In this document: positions 29,848 through 48,589 of the stretch, one piece after another | How positions within the stretch are numbered: position 1 is the stretch's first letter | How the letters are laid out: each line of letters begins with the position of its first letter | DNA from: Episyrphus balteatus | Taxonomy: Eukaryota; Arthropoda; Insecta; Diptera; Syrphidae | Length of the DNA stretch: 64,000 bases | NCBI RefSeq assembly: GCF_945859705.1 | Contig: NC_079134.1 | Location: 64,830,437-64,894,436, forward strand | Direction of reading: 5' to 3' | Notes under the pieces: model-generated | What the model saw: the letters and a program-made list of their open reading frames with translations, nothing else | Told to the model about the DNA's origin: nothing | Databases searched by the model: none | Program-made: the position numbers and the translations under genes

Positions 29848-32153
29848 CTATTCTTCTTGTTTTAGGATTAAATGTTAAAATATTTTCTTTCTAACGGTAA
29901 AATAGCTAAATCGTTGAAACTGTTCAAAAACTAAAATTTTTCAATTTTTTTTTGTTTTTACTTTTCTCCTAAGAATGTAGGAAAATTTTTTCTGATCAAA
30001 TGATTATTATTTTTAGAAAAGTTATTTATTTGGCTTTAAGATTCATTTTGTTTCAAACTTCCACGATTTTTTTAGACTGCAAAATCGGCCATCAAACCAA
30101 AAACCATACTTTTGACTTTTACTATCAATATCTCAACAACGGATAACTGTACAGAATATTCAAAGGCACATTTAAAAACTTCATTCAATTCTCTACAAAG
30201 AAATTAAGTTTTCTTTGTCAAACAAAATGTTTCCTTATTTTTGAGATTAATTTAGAAAAGCCATTAAAATATGCATTTTTACGGTTTTTTAGAAATGTAA
30301 CGCTATTTAATTTCTATGGGTAATAAGATTAAACTGAGGCTTAATTATTGAAGCTTAATATAATTCAATTAAAAAGTTAATAACTTTTTATTATTAAAAA
30401 GTTAAAGTGACCTCAACTCCATATGCGTTTCGCCCAGGTATGACAGTGGGCTCATCAGTTAGATGCTGTCATACCCTTACTAAGACGCAAAAGCTTAATA
30501 TATCTGAAATTAATATGCCAAGTTTCAGACTTATTCATCAAGCAGTTTTTCTGTTGTGAGGGTTTGAACTTTTGAGATGAAATAAAACACCATATTTCTG
30601 CAGGTCTAAATGACTTACTTCTTGTAACTTTTTTATAAGCAAAATCAAATTCTTTTGAGTTTATTTGAACATTTTATTGATAAATATCGTTTAAATTATA
30701 GATAAACCAAAGAAAAACAAAAAATTTCAAAATTAGGAAAAATATTCAAAAATGGTATAAAAAGCTTTTTTTTCAAAATTTAAGTTTTTTTGAAAACTTT
30801 TAATTTTTTTTGGTTGATCTTAAATTTAAACGATATTTATCAATAAAATGTTCAAATAAACTCAAAAAGAATTTGATTTTGCTCATAAAAAAGTAACAAG
30901 AAGTAAGTCATTTAGAACTTTGTTTGAAAAAAAAAATTTCTTTGTAGAGAATTGAATGAAGTTTTTAAATGTGCCTTTGAATATTCTGTACAGTTATCCG
31001 TTGTTGAGATATTGATAGTCAAAGTCAAAAGTATGGTTTTTGGTTTGATGGCCGATTTTGCAGTCTAAAAAAAATCGTAGAAGTTTGAAACAAAATGAAT
31101 CTTAAAGCCAAATAAATAACTTTTCTAAAAATAATAATCATTTGATCAGAAAAAATTTTCCTACATTCTTAGGAGAAAAGTAAAAACAAAAAAAATTGAA
31201 AAATTTTAGTTTTTGAACAGTTTCAACGATTTAGCTATTTTACCGTTAGAAAGAAAATATTTTAACATTTAATCCTAAAACAAGAAGAATAGAGTTTTCA
31301 CATGATTTTTATTTTGTCATGATGCGATCATTTTTAACTGAGATACAGCCTATCAAAAATCACTAAAAAATCACGATTTTTTTTTGTTCCCTTAATTTTT
31401 TGGGCTAGTGTATTTTTGTTATCCTTGCAAATATTATATTTTTTTAGCATGTACAATTTTTAATTTAAGAACTTAACAAAAATTAATATAATTGAGAGTA
31501 CAAATGGAAAAATTGAAAAAAAAAAACATCATTAAATACAGATATTATAGTTGAATTTGTATGGTTAAATTGAAAGAAGTAAAAGGGACATAAAAGTAAA
31601 ATCAAGTAAGTACTTATGGATGTGAATTGTTAAGAAATAAACACCACACAAGTTCATAAGGAGATTTTCACCTGCTTTCCACCCTCCAAATGTTTCACCC
31701 TACGAAGGTCGGCCTTATTTGTCTCAGTTCTAATTCCAACCCTCTGACAAAAAGAAACCAATATGCCTTTAATACAAATGAGTGTGAAAACACTCATAAT
31801 TCATTAGACAAACATTTAACGATTTCCGACCCCCCTTTCAACATATTCGTTAGTGCAAAAGGAAGATGCTTCAAAGCTTTCTCAGGTTTCCTCTAAGCCC
31901 TCCAATACAAAAATGTAAACACACAGTAAACCATATTCATCTCGGTTCCATACGACCGCAACACTTATTGTTTTCATTAAAAACCATCATCAGTTTCATT
32001 GAAAACAAAAGCCCGGCATCCCTTTCCTGGCTAAACTGCTTGTGGTAGAGGGATGTTTCAAACGTCCCTAAGTTCTAATTTCATACTTCTAAACAATAGT
32101 ATAAGCCATTTTAAGTTCAAAATTTCGAAAATAATTATTATTCAGGAAAAAAT
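29848..32153 (+). repeat. 2.3-kb duplicated segment, copy 2
   Basis: Copy of 25204-27510. It begins inside the left arm of the mariner-like foldback without that element's left end, then carries its centre, hammerhead insertion and intact right end (31410), and the unrecognised segment up to the next ATT array. Confidence 0.95.
30424..30489 (-). ncRNA. Second copy of the type III hammerhead candidate
   Basis: Same core, stems and GUC site as the copy at 25781-25846, with one substitution in loop I (GACAGCATC in place of GACATCATC) outside the nine-base loop-loop complement. Confidence 0.75.
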
Positions 32154-32408
<255 letters not shown>

Positions 32409-32608
32409 NNNNNNNNNNNNNNNNNNNNNNNNNNNNNNNNNNNNNNNNNNNNNNNNNNNNNNNNNNNNNNNNNNNNNNNNNNNNNNNNNNNNNNNNNNNN
32501 NNNNNNNNNNNNNNNNNNNNNNNNNNNNNNNNNNNNNNNNNNNNNNNNNNNNNNNNNNNNNNNNNNNNNNNNNNNNNNNNNNNNNNNNNNNNNNNNNNNN
32601 NNNNNNNN
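32409..32608. other. Assembly gap, 200 N
   Basis: Exactly 200 unknown bases between the ATT array and the R1-like element; the true length is not known. It probably hides the element's 5' untranslated region. Confidence 1.
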
Positions 32609-32614
32609 TATGCC

Positions 32615-34039
32615 ATGGGAGTGGCAAGCTTGGCTCCCACGACACCGAACATTACAAGCAAAACCAGTTGTGACCCCTTCCAACGAGGAACGAAAATACT
32701 TCGCACTCCTCCTCCGAGCAAGGGTACCCCCGCAGGATCTAAACCCCCAGAAGCATCGGTTACATCCGCAAGACGTGACATTTTTGCTAAACCAGAGGAT
32801 GAAGTTTTTGCCTATGAAACAGAAAAATGCATAAACATCCTGAAATCGATGAAAACGGCATGTGGCAAACAGAAAAACGTTAGCCTAGACATAAAGAATG
32901 GCATCGATGCACTAGCAGAGGCTCTGGACAAACTAGTGTGGAATGAAAAGAAGAGAAATGCAGCGAAAGATCCTCCTCCTGCAAGTCAAATTCGGCAAGT
33001 TGAAAGCAATCTTAAGGATTTTACCACCTCCCAGACAAAGCTGACAACCTCCAAAAGACCACCATCGAGCCCTTTGAACAAAGACACCGACAAAAGGAAA
33101 AAAGATACACCTAAAGCGAAACACTCTGAGGAGCAGACCCAAGAAAAAACAACTGCACCAACGCTGGGTAAAAAAATTCCTACACAAGCCGCAAAAGAAA
33201 ACAACACAGCGGTGACGGTGAATGAAGGCGAAAAAGAAGGGGGAAGCAAGAAGCCGAATAACAGGGCAAAGCAAAACCGAAGGAAAAAGAAGCCCAAACA
33301 AAAAGCTAAGCCAGAAGCCATACTTATCAAGCCGAAGGACAATAAAACATATTCGGACATTCTCAGAGAAATCCGGAGTAAGACGAACCCAGACGAGACA
33401 GGCACTGTGATTAAAACAATCCGCCAAACCAAATCTGGAGATGTCCTATTAGAACTCGGAGCGAAAAGTAAAAACAAGACAGCTTTTGGAGATTCCTTGA
33501 AAGCTATACTCGGAGAAAAAGCAGTGGTTAAAGATCTAGAGCCAAGCATCTCCATTGAAATTATGGATCTGGATGAACTAACCATTGTGGAAGAAGTCGA
33601 AGAGGCAATAAAGGGCAAGGCGGCCGATTCCATCACAAACATCCAGATAGGAGTTACAGCCAAGAACAGCAGGTCCCTGAAAATGGCAATAATCAGGATA
33701 AATGCTCGAGCTGCTCAAGAGCTATTGAAGACACCTACAATAAGGATTGGCTGGACACAATGCAGAATAAGAAGGCGAACAGAGGTCACACGTTGTTTCA
33801 AGTGCTTCGGCTACGGGCACCAACAAGCATCTTGTACTGGCATAGATAGAAAGGGGCTTGGGCTATGCATCAATTGCGGAGAGAAAGGCCATAAAAAGAG
33901 CGAGTGCAAAAACCCATCTAAATGCTGCCTCTGCACGGAACTAGAAAGTCCACCTCGACTGGATCACGTCCCGGGAACAGGAAGCTGCCAAGGGTTTAAA
34001 ATGGCACTTGAAACGGCGAAAAGAGCGTCCTCAAAATGA
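32615..34039 (+). CDS. ORF1, gag-like nucleic-acid-binding protein (5' end uncertain)
   Basis: 474 aa from the first usable ATG. The frame may extend into the gap. It is rich in Lys/Thr/Pro in the first half (basic KKKPKQKAKPE near residue 228), then a conserved globular part (about 295-385), then three zinc knuckles: CFKCFGYGHQQASC, CINCGEKGHKKSEC and CCLC...DHVPGTGSC. It packages element RNA into ribonucleoprotein. The stop TGA (34037-34039) overlaps the ORF2 ATG as ATGA, suggesting termination-reinitiation translation of ORF2. Confidence 0.88.
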   Translation: MGVASLAPTTPNITSKTSCDPFQRGTKILRTPPPSKGTPAGSKPPEASVTSARRDIFAKPEDEVFAYETEKCINILKSMKTACGKQKNVSLDIKNGIDALAEALDKLVWNEKKRNAAKDPPPASQIRQVESNLKDFTTSQTKLTTSKRPPSSPLNKDTDKRKKDTPKAKHSEEQTQEKTTAPTLGKKIPTQAAKENNTAVTVNEGEKEGGSKKPNNRAKQNRRKKKPKQKAKPEAILIKPKDNKTYSDILREIRSKTNPDETGTVIKTIRQTKSGDVLLELGAKSKNKTAFGDSLKAILGEKAVVKDLEPSISIEIMDLDELTIVEEVEEAIKGKAADSITNIQIGVTAKNSRSLKMAIIRINARAAQELLKTPTIRIGWTQCRIRRRTEVTRCFKCFGYGHQQASCTGIDRKGLGLCINCGEKGHKKSECKNPSKCCLCTELESPPRLDHVPGTGSCQGFKMALETAKRASSK

Positions 34040-37000
34040 CCATAATTCTCCAAGCGAATGTCCACAGGAGTCTAACCGCGGATAGCCTCCTGACAAAACT
34101 TGTTATGGAATTGCGAGCAGAAATTGTCATTGTGAGCGAGCAATATCGTGATAAGGATGGACCAAACTGGATACCGGATCTGCTCAGAACTGCTGCTGTT
34201 TGGATCCCTGACACAAGGAAATTTCTCATTGAGAAAAAAGGGGCAGAAAGAGGCTTTGCATGGGTTAAAGGTGGAAGGCTGACAGTAGTTAGCATATACC
34301 TCACTCCTAATGAAAGAATCGAAGAGTTCCGTAAAAAACTGGAAGATTTAGAAGATTTTTTAAATCAAATCGAGGGAGATATCCTTGTTGCTGGAGATTT
34401 CAACGCCAGAGGGCAAGAGTGGGGTATGCCAACTACAGACTCTCGAGGAAGGCAAATACTCGAGATGGCTGCAAGACGTGGACTATACGTAGCTAACGTA
34501 GGAGATACCCCCACCTTTAGAAGACCAGGACACAGAGGCACTATTCCAGATGTTACCTTTGCGACGAGCACCGCATTTGCAAAAGTCAAGAACTGGAGAG
34601 TAATCGAGGACTATACAGGTAGCGACCACCAGTATATCGTTTTCGACCTGGAGGATAACCAACGAGCCCTAAACTTACGTCACCAACCACGGGCTCCAAG
34701 GTGGAACCTAAACAGGCTAAACGAGGATGTTTTTAAGGGAGCGATCGAGGAAGGGGCAAACGCTGTACTGCAAGTACAAGGTCCTGCTGAAACCAAGGCA
34801 GAAGCCACGATGCAACTAATTCGGCTCGCTTGTGACTCCTCAATGCCCCGAATTAGAGGTACCAACAGAAACAGAGATCCAGTGTACTGGTGGACAGAAG
34901 AGATAGCTGCGTTACGCCGGAGATGTTTACAACTCCGACGAATAGTTACCAGGGGGAGAAGGAGAAGAAACGCTGTACCTTTGGAAAACGCCATAGCGGA
35001 GTTCAGAACCAAGAGATCCGAGCTCAAGAGGGCCATTAATTCGAGCAAGAGAGAGAAATGGGAGGATCTCCGCCGCGATGTAAATAGCGACCCCTGGGGA
35101 CTAGGCTACAAGATCGTCACGCGTAAACTAGGAGCTCAGATGGCACCCCCAGTCCTAAGCGAAGAAAAAATGGAGCACATTGTCGAAACTCTATTCCCAA
35201 CTCATCCTGTCAGACCACCCGACAACACACCGGTCCAAAGACAGGATATCCCACTTTTTAACGAGGAGGAGTTGAGCATAGCTGTGCAGTCCCTGCAAAA
35301 CCGAAGAGCTCCTGGCCCCGATGGAATCCCCACAGAAGTCCTAAAAGCGACTGCCAAAGCATGTCCCCAATTACTGTTGAACATGTTTAACAGATTCCTA
35401 ATAGAAGGCGTCTTCCCTAAGAGCTGGAAGAAACAACGGTTGGTTCTCATCAGCAAAGGCAAAGGAGACCCGGATTCCCCATCGGCATACAGACCTCTGT
35501 GCATGCTAGACACCGCGGGAAAACTCTTGGAAAAGCTTTTAAAACCGCGGCTTTCAGCTGCAGTACAAGCGTCAGGCGATCTATCAGAGAGACAGTACGG
35601 TTTCCGGAGAGGCCGCTCTACTATCGGAGCAATACAAGAAGTAGTTCACGCAGCCCAAATTGCCCAACAAAGAAACCACTACTCGAAGGAGATCGTCTTG
35701 CTGGCGACGCTGGATGTTCGAAACGCCTTTAACTCGGCCAGGTGGAGCGATATTCTACATGCGCTCGAATGGAGATTCCACGTTCCTGCCTATCTGCTAC
35801 GGATGGCGAAGAACTATCTCAGGGATCGAGAGCTGATCTACGATACCGCAGAAGGCCAGCGAAGAAAGGAAGTCACGTCTGGGGCAGCGCAGGGATCAAT
35901 CTTAGGACCAGACCTGTGGAACATCTCCTATGATGATATCCTTCGCATGGAGATGCCTGACGATGCCTTCCTGGTTGGCTATGCTGACGACATCGCCGCG
36001 GTGATTACGGCACGAGACACCGATAGCGCGCAAAGAAAGCTGAACCAGGTCATGCGACGGACAAATTCATGGATGGAAGAGCATGGACTCAGCCTAGCCA
36101 CGGAAAAAACAGAGATAGTTCTTCTGACGAGGAAGAGGATTCCCACACAAACGGACTTCCAAATTGGGGACGAAGTAATAAGAAGCAGCGTGGCAGTGAA
36201 GTACCTGGGATTGAGGCTCGACACAAAGCTAACCTATTGGCAACAAATAAAGGCAGCAACGGAAAGAGCATCAAAAACTACCACATCACTGAGCAGACTG
36301 ATGGCGAACGTGGGGGGACCAACGGCCAGTAAGCGGAAGCTACTGATGGCGACAACGCATTCCATCCTTCTGTATGGCAGCGAAATATGGGCGGACGCAC
36401 TTAAGCAGGAGAAGTACCGAAAGCAGATGGCAGCAGTACAAAGACGCGGAGCTCTACGCGTGGCAAGCTCTTATCGAACGGTGTCGGAACCAGCTGTCCT
36501 TGTAATCGCTGGAGTGACCCCTATCGATCTCCTAGCGACAGAAAGGAAGTACGTCTACGACAAGAAGGCGGAAATGGGAGTGGAAGCGGCAGCAGAAGAG
36601 GCTAAGCAGCTGACCATACAGAAGTGGCAAGAGCGTTGGTGTGCAGAAAGCAGAGGACGATGGACGGCGAGGCTGATCAGAAATGTAGCTGAGTGGAGAG
36701 ACCGGAAACACGGTGAAGTTAATTATTACGTCACCCAGTTACTCACCGGACACGGTTACTTCAACGCATTTCTCCACAAGATCGGCAAAACAAGTAGTCC
36801 AGCATGCCAGTACGGGGACTCCCAAGAAGACGATGCACAACATACCTTCTTCGCCTGCAGCAGATGGGCAACACAAAGACAAGAACTGGAGAGAAGCATT
36901 GGCAACATCACTCCAGAAAATATAGTCCAAAAGATGCTAACTAGCCAACATAATTGGAATGAGACCTGTAAATACACCAACCAGGTCCTCAGAATCAAGA

Positions 37001-37041
37001 AGATGGAAGAAGAACAGTTCCGCGTTCCAAATCTTTCCTAA
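34036..37041 (+). CDS. ORF2, APE endonuclease / reverse transcriptase, intact
   Basis: 1,001 aa. The N-terminal apurinic-like endonuclease (residues about 1-215) shows ILQANVHRS, IVSEQYRD, ILVAGDFNARG, IPDVTF and SDHQYIVFD, so the nicking residues are present. The reverse transcriptase (about 390-720) has RRAPGPDGIPTEV, YRPLCMLDTAGKLLE, LATLDVRNAFNSA, GAAQGSILGPDLWN and the catalytic GYADDIAAV. A C-terminal C-x(n)-H-x(4)-C-like motif (CQYGDSQEDDAQHTFFACSRW, shown here only in part as a finger) follows near residue 928. It performs target-primed reverse transcription. The architecture and EQYRD motif fit the R1 clade. Confidence 0.92.
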   Translation: MTIILQANVHRSLTADSLLTKLVMELRAEIVIVSEQYRDKDGPNWIPDLLRTAAVWIPDTRKFLIEKKGAERGFAWVKGGRLTVVSIYLTPNERIEEFRKKLEDLEDFLNQIEGDILVAGDFNARGQEWGMPTTDSRGRQILEMAARRGLYVANVGDTPTFRRPGHRGTIPDVTFATSTAFAKVKNWRVIEDYTGSDHQYIVFDLEDNQRALNLRHQPRAPRWNLNRLNEDVFKGAIEEGANAVLQVQGPAETKAEATMQLIRLACDSSMPRIRGTNRNRDPVYWWTEEIAALRRRCLQLRRIVTRGRRRRNAVPLENAIAEFRTKRSELKRAINSSKREKWEDLRRDVNSDPWGLGYKIVTRKLGAQMAPPVLSEEKMEHIVETLFPTHPVRPPDNTPVQRQDIPLFNEEELSIAVQSLQNRRAPGPDGIPTEVLKATAKACPQLLLNMFNRFLIEGVFPKSWKKQRLVLISKGKGDPDSPSAYRPLCMLDTAGKLLEKLLKPRLSAAVQASGDLSERQYGFRRGRSTIGAIQEVVHAAQIAQQRNHYSKEIVLLATLDVRNAFNSARWSDILHALEWRFHVPAYLLRMAKNYLRDRELIYDTAEGQRRKEVTSGAAQGSILGPDLWNISYDDILRMEMPDDAFLVGYADDIAAVITARDTDSAQRKLNQVMRRTNSWMEEHGLSLATEKTEIVLLTRKRIPTQTDFQIGDEVIRSSVAVKYLGLRLDTKLTYWQQIKAATERASKTTTSLSRLMANVGGPTASKRKLLMATTHSILLYGSEIWADALKQEKYRKQMAAVQRRGALRVASSYRTVSEPAVLVIAGVTPIDLLATERKYVYDKKAEMGVEAAAEEAKQLTIQKWQERWCAESRGRWTARLIRNVAEWRDRKHGEVNYYVTQLLTGHGYFNAFLHKIGKTSSPACQYGDSQEDDAQHTFFACSRWATQRQELERSIGNITPENIVQKMLTSQHNWNETCKYTNQVLRIKKMEEEQFRVPNLS

Positions 37042-44339
<7,298 letters not shown>

Positions 44340-44417
44340 GGGCACGAAGCAAGGCAGTGATCATCGATCTTTCAAAGGTTAAAACATTTTACTCAAGATC
44401 CGCAACCCGATCTGTGC

Positions 44418-44723
44418 TCAGATTAGGTATGCTGCGTGATAGTAAATAGTTAGGTTAGTTAGGTTTTCGATAATATAATCAAATAATGACTCACCTCGTT
44501 CGTGCATTTCTGAACTACCACACAATGTATGACGCTCATTTGCGTCACACCCAATGAGTAGGCTGGTCTTTGATGTATTGGCTTCAGATGGCAGTCTGCG
44601 TACCTCATCCGGCGGTGACTGCTGGTCATGTGCCATGTTCGCCGAGGCCAAAAGTAAGCTGTCGGTATTTGAACCCTCTAATTTAATAACTGTTAAATCA
44701 GAGGTGCTAAAGTTGGGACACAA
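44418..44723 (-). pseudogene. Endonuclease-domain fragment of a non-LTR retrotransposon
   Basis: 101 aa: LLLASANMAHD...LLIGCDANERHTLCGSSEMHERGESLFDYI matches the APE-type endonuclease core of I/LOA/jockey-type elements (normally GCDANAHH...WGSSD). It belongs to the same general family as the copy at 58-64 kb. It stops abruptly after FDYI. Both ends are truncated. Confidence 0.8.
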
Positions 44724-44731
44724 AAAAGCTT

Positions 44732-46250
44732 TTAAGTGTAGTCGTCGTAGTAGTCGGCGTAATGAGGTGGACTGTAGCTAGGTCTGTTCGTCCTTATAAG
44801 AAAATTGTGTAGGTAGCAACAAGCACTTACAATTTTCTGTGCTCGTTCCGGATTGCAAAACATTGTTCTTGCAAGGCAAATGAATTTTGAGCACATAATG
44901 CCCAAATCGCGATCGTCTGCTCGAGTATTGCATGATTTGTTGTTTTGAATTTTTATTGTTATTGGTAGATGATCGGAAAATGTTTCCTTTCCTACCTTAA
45001 AAGGTTCGAAAAATGTCCACCAGTCACCACCCATGACCCCATAATCAATAACCGAATTACTCTGTTTACCGACAAATGTGAATTCACCCTCTTAGTCTCC
45101 TTCAGAAGCACCATTTAATATGCTCAGACCAAATTCATTTGTTAATTCTATGATCTTTCGACCCTCTCCGTTCACTTTTTTATCTTTCGATTGACATTTA
45201 AGATATGTCATCGCTATTTCTGATTCTTCAGCCGCTGTCCTTGCATTTAAATCTCCAATGATCAACAAGTTTTGTGATTCCAAACAGCAAAGACAGTCAT
45301 ACAGCGATTCAAAATCTCATCCCAATAGTTGCAATTGAGGAAGACAGGCAAAATGTAAAAAATATTACCATGACTTTTGACTTCTATGTACCTAATTTCT
45401 TCAAGTTTGTTTATTTTGAAACATACATCTCTTTCTTTATTGCAATACGAGTAGCACCGCTAGCTCTTCTCTTGCTTAAAGTTCTTTTTGCAGAAGTCCA
45501 TGCACATTCGTAAGAGGGACAGTAATTTCTGAAATCTTGTATTTTGTACTCCTCTACATGAGTTTCTAATAGACAGATAATATCAAAACTATATAAATAC
45601 TCAAAAAACCCCGGGAATATTAATTTATTGTTATTGTTGTTGTTGGTGATGTTGTTGTTGGTGATTTTGTTGGTGATGTTGTTGGTGGTGATGAATATCC
45701 GCAACGAAAAAATATGGAAGTTTTTTGTGCCAATTTCCATATCGGGAGGGAGGTTCAACTTGTCTTGCAAAATTTGCCAAAAGCCATCAGGACGATGCTA
45801 TGAAACCCCTTAAAAGTTTAAAATAAAAATAACCTTATTGGTTCTTTTTTTGGTAATTGTGCTTACTTTATAGTTATAAAACAAGCTCCCAGCATTGGAT
45901 GGACATTTAATGGCAATGTGTTTGCCGTCAATTGCTCCAACGCAGTTTGGAAAATTCCAAAAAGCATTGAAGTCATTGGCAATGCAAATAAATTTTCTTT
46001 CATCCAACGCTGATGGGATCTCGTTTTTCAATCCTTTGGAGAAGGCACAATAGACTTCATCCAGGTTGGTCCCAAAATGCTGTTTGCTGATCCTATATAC
46101 AGATGCAACATGTCGTTGGATGGTTCCACAGTTCCACTTCCCAAATATCTTATCAAATATAGTTCAATTGTTAGAGATTTACTAACATTTTCAGTAGCTT
46201 TTTGTCGTAAGTGCACAGAAAACGTGCACATATGTACGACAAAAATTATC
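44732..46250 (-). pseudogene. PIF/Harbinger transposase remnant, split by a retroelement piece
   Basis: Leftward pieces of a HARBI1-type DDE_Tnp_4 nuclease. The N-terminal part 46134-45810 reads RHVASVYRISKQHF, then ANDFNAFWNFPNCVGAIDGK (first catalytic Asp) and GSLFYNYK, followed by a GTAAGC splice donor. The middle is FWQILQDKLNLPPDMEIGT (about 45790-45735). The C-terminal FICLARTMFCNPERAQKIVS and ACCYLHNFLIRTN are at 44892-44790. Between middle and C-terminus lies an unrelated endonuclease fragment. Frame shifts near 46030 and 45715 confirm decay. Confidence 0.8.
44940..45650 (-). pseudogene. Non-LTR endonuclease-domain fragment inside the Harbinger remnant
   Basis: Leftward pieces: FDIICLLETHVEEYKIQDFR and SGATRIAIKKEMYV (45590-45420), NLLIIGDLNARTA (45280-45240), and the SDHLPITIKI end (about 44975). 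These are the E, DLNAR and SDH blocks of an APE-type endonuclease of a second non-LTR family. A stop or shift separates them near 45290 and 45092. No reverse transcriptase follows; the fragment breaks straight back into Harbinger sequence. Confidence 0.72.
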
Positions 46251-46252
46251 AC

Positions 46253-46534
46253 ATCCCTTCAAGCAAACAGGTCCGACCTCGGTCCGAATCCGCTCCGCCT
46301 CAGGCGGAGCTGAGTCCGACTTCGAGGCAGAAACTGGTCCGAAGACGGCTCAAATTAGTATGGAAATTAGAATCACCGCGGAGCCGATTTTATATTTATT
46401 GGTTTTTCACCACGATTTCTCCTTCGACTTTGTGTTCATATACAAAAAGTTGCAAGTGTGTGAGTGCAACCCCGTCTTTCGCGGTCGGAGGTCGGAGTGT
46501 CTTTTCTGAACTCCGTTCTCTTGCTTGAAGGGAT
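46253..46534. mobile_element. 282-bp MITE
   Basis: Perfect 14-bp inverted ends ATCCCTTCAAGCAA / TTGCTTGAAGGGAT. GC-richer than its surroundings, with several GGTCCGA/TCGGAG words inside. No clear target duplication. Confidence 0.7.
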
Positions 46535-46908
46535 ACTACAATTTTTTCATACAAAATCTGTGTTTTTCTTCGTTCGGGAAATATTGTCGTATGTGCTGAC
46601 AATAGCCCTGTTCCTTTGGGAGGTGGCAAAGTACTACTAGTAGTTTACTAGCGATTTTCAATGGAACGCACTTTCAACGAATTCAAAACAAATCGTATCG
46701 ACTCGGGAAGAGGAGCATGAGTAGATGATAGTACTAGATTAACCAAAACATCTACTATTAGTAGAATACCACCACCAATTGAACAGGGCTAGTGAAAATA
46801 TGGCCCTACAAAATTCTTATGAAGCTTTTACGTGCTATCATAAAACTGTATTCACTTAAATTCAACTTGAACAGTAACTTAATTTTAGTAAACTGTGATC
46901 TCATTAAT

Positions 46909-47129
46909 ACTATGTTTCCACCTAGCCTAAATCCGAGATTTAGATAAGTAGATTTAGAATAAATCTCGAGATTTAGTTTAAATCTACTTCGCTAAATCAC
47001 ACATTTGGGTTCAGCTACCCTAAATCTAAGGTTTTCAACTATTTCCAATCCTAGATTTAGAATAAAACTCGAGATTTATTCTAAATCTACTTAGCTAAAT
47101 CTCGGATTAAAGGTAGGTGGAAACGTAGT
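46909..47129. mobile_element. Palindromic MITE, 221 bp
   Basis: Ends ACTATGTTTCCACCT / AGGTGGAAACGTAGT and arms of about 60 bp rich in AAATCTCGAGATTTA-type words that return inverted. Non-coding. Confidence 0.8.
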
Positions 47130-47234
47130 ATAATTCTAAAATTGCTTTAAAAATGATGTAGCTATTATTTTTTTTTTTCTATTTATGTGAGTTTCTCTTT
47201 AAGAAAGAATTTTGCTGTGAAGCCAATAACCCAT

Positions 47235-47417
47235 AGTAATATACCCGAATTTAACGAAACCTCGAATTTAACAGAAAATAAAACATACATCTCACTTCGA
47301 AATTAAAAAAGTTCTATCATTTTATAGTATAGTAAACTGCTTCTAAACCAATTCTAAGTTTAGAAGTAAGATGTATGTTTTATAACCATCGAGTTTTGCT
47401 AAACTCGGGTTATTACT
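47235..47417. mobile_element. Palindromic MITE, 183 bp
   Basis: The left arm AGTAATATACCCGAATTTAA...AAAACATACATCTCACTTC returns inverted on the right, ending AACTCGGGTTATTACT. Arms about 68 bp, loop about 45 bp. Confidence 0.75.
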
Positions 47418-47499
47418 AAGAGTCAATGTGATTTTAAAACGTTAATAAATTAACGTTATTTGTTTTAAAAGAAAAAACCTTCCTCTCTATGTGTTTTTT

Positions 47500-47850
47500 C
47501 GCATTGAATTTGACATCTATTTGTCGTATGTCGTAAACAAGTGTCGAATTAAACTTTGGTTATTTTTGTCGTATGTGTCATCAATTTGTCGTATGTGTTT
47601 AGATAACAAATAGTTTCTGTGAAAATGTTACATACGACATCGGCATATTGGAGAAAATTGACTATTATTTGTTTCTGCATTGGAATATTGAAATAATTTT
47701 AACATAATTCAATAGACAAATATTTTCTGTATATGTCATGACATTTTTTAAAAAATTCACAGTACAGTTTTCGAGAAAAAAAATCTGAACTTTAATTGCG
47801 TTTTCCCAAAAGTAGCCGAATGTAACATACGACATTTTATTGAGGCGACG
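47500..47850. repeat. Cluster of GTCGTATGT words in both orientations
   Basis: TGTCGTATGT occurs near 47522, 47567 and 47588, and its inverse ACATACGACAT near 47629 and 47824, with related words at 46213-46242 and 46574. It looks like the subterminal repeats of a DNA element whose ends I could not fix. Confidence 0.5.
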
Positions 47851-48192
47851 ATGTGGAAATTTTCTTTAAAAGCGGGAACATTATTTATCATATCCTGAAA
47901 CTATATGTAAAACAATGTATATGTACTTATATTCAACAAATAAATAATAATTTATACTATTACATCTTTTGCGAAACCCCCTTTGGTTTTTTTTTATTTT
48001 CTTAAGAGCGATTGTATTTAAAACAACCGTAGAGCAAAGAATTACTACTTCCTCAATCATTTTTGAGTCCATTTTTAAACAAGAAATATTAAACTTTTAA
48101 AAAATATCGCGCGATTTGAATTGCAAGTGACATATAGAATTATCACTCTCTCCAACTTCAAAATTTTGCGCGGGATTAAAAAATGTTTTGTA

Positions 48193-48426
48193 GGGTAACT
48201 GCCCAATCATTGGCACCTTAAGCGAATGTTCGCAGTTTTTTCCGTATAGCATAAAACTATTAATTAATTAATAATAGTAATTATCAATTTCTCGTTTGCT
48301 TAGAATATGCCAAAAAAGGCGGGAAGAGTGCATTTTTAAACAAAAAATGAAATTAGTAGCTGTAAATGGTTTTTAAACTCAAGGCGCCAATCACATGGGG
48401 AGTGGCAGCTATAGGGCAGTTCACCC
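48193..48426. mobile_element. 234-bp MITE with TA duplication and GGGT ends
   Basis: GGGTAACTGCCC at the left, GGGCAGTTCACCC at the right, flanked by TA (48191-48192, 48427-48428). Inside, CCAATCATTGGCACC and GGCGCCAATCACATGG form a second inverted pair. Similar end design to the pogo-like elements at 13.5 and 56.3 kb. Confidence 0.75.
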
Positions 48427-48589
48427 TAAGTTTTTATTCTTCTTTCAAATTAAATTAATTTTTTTTTTTATTTTTGATTTGATTCCGAGTTGTATTTGCT
48501 TCGTCTTCACTTTCCAAGTATTTTATTAAAGAGTGCACCTTAATTTTGTTTGAATTTTTTGCAATTTTGTTTTATTTTTATTCCTAGTC

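Noticed and set aside
32933..33663. Leftward Phe/Ser/Val-rich frames of 164 and 225 aa
   Set aside because: Antisense of the lysine-rich ORF1; typical shadow composition.
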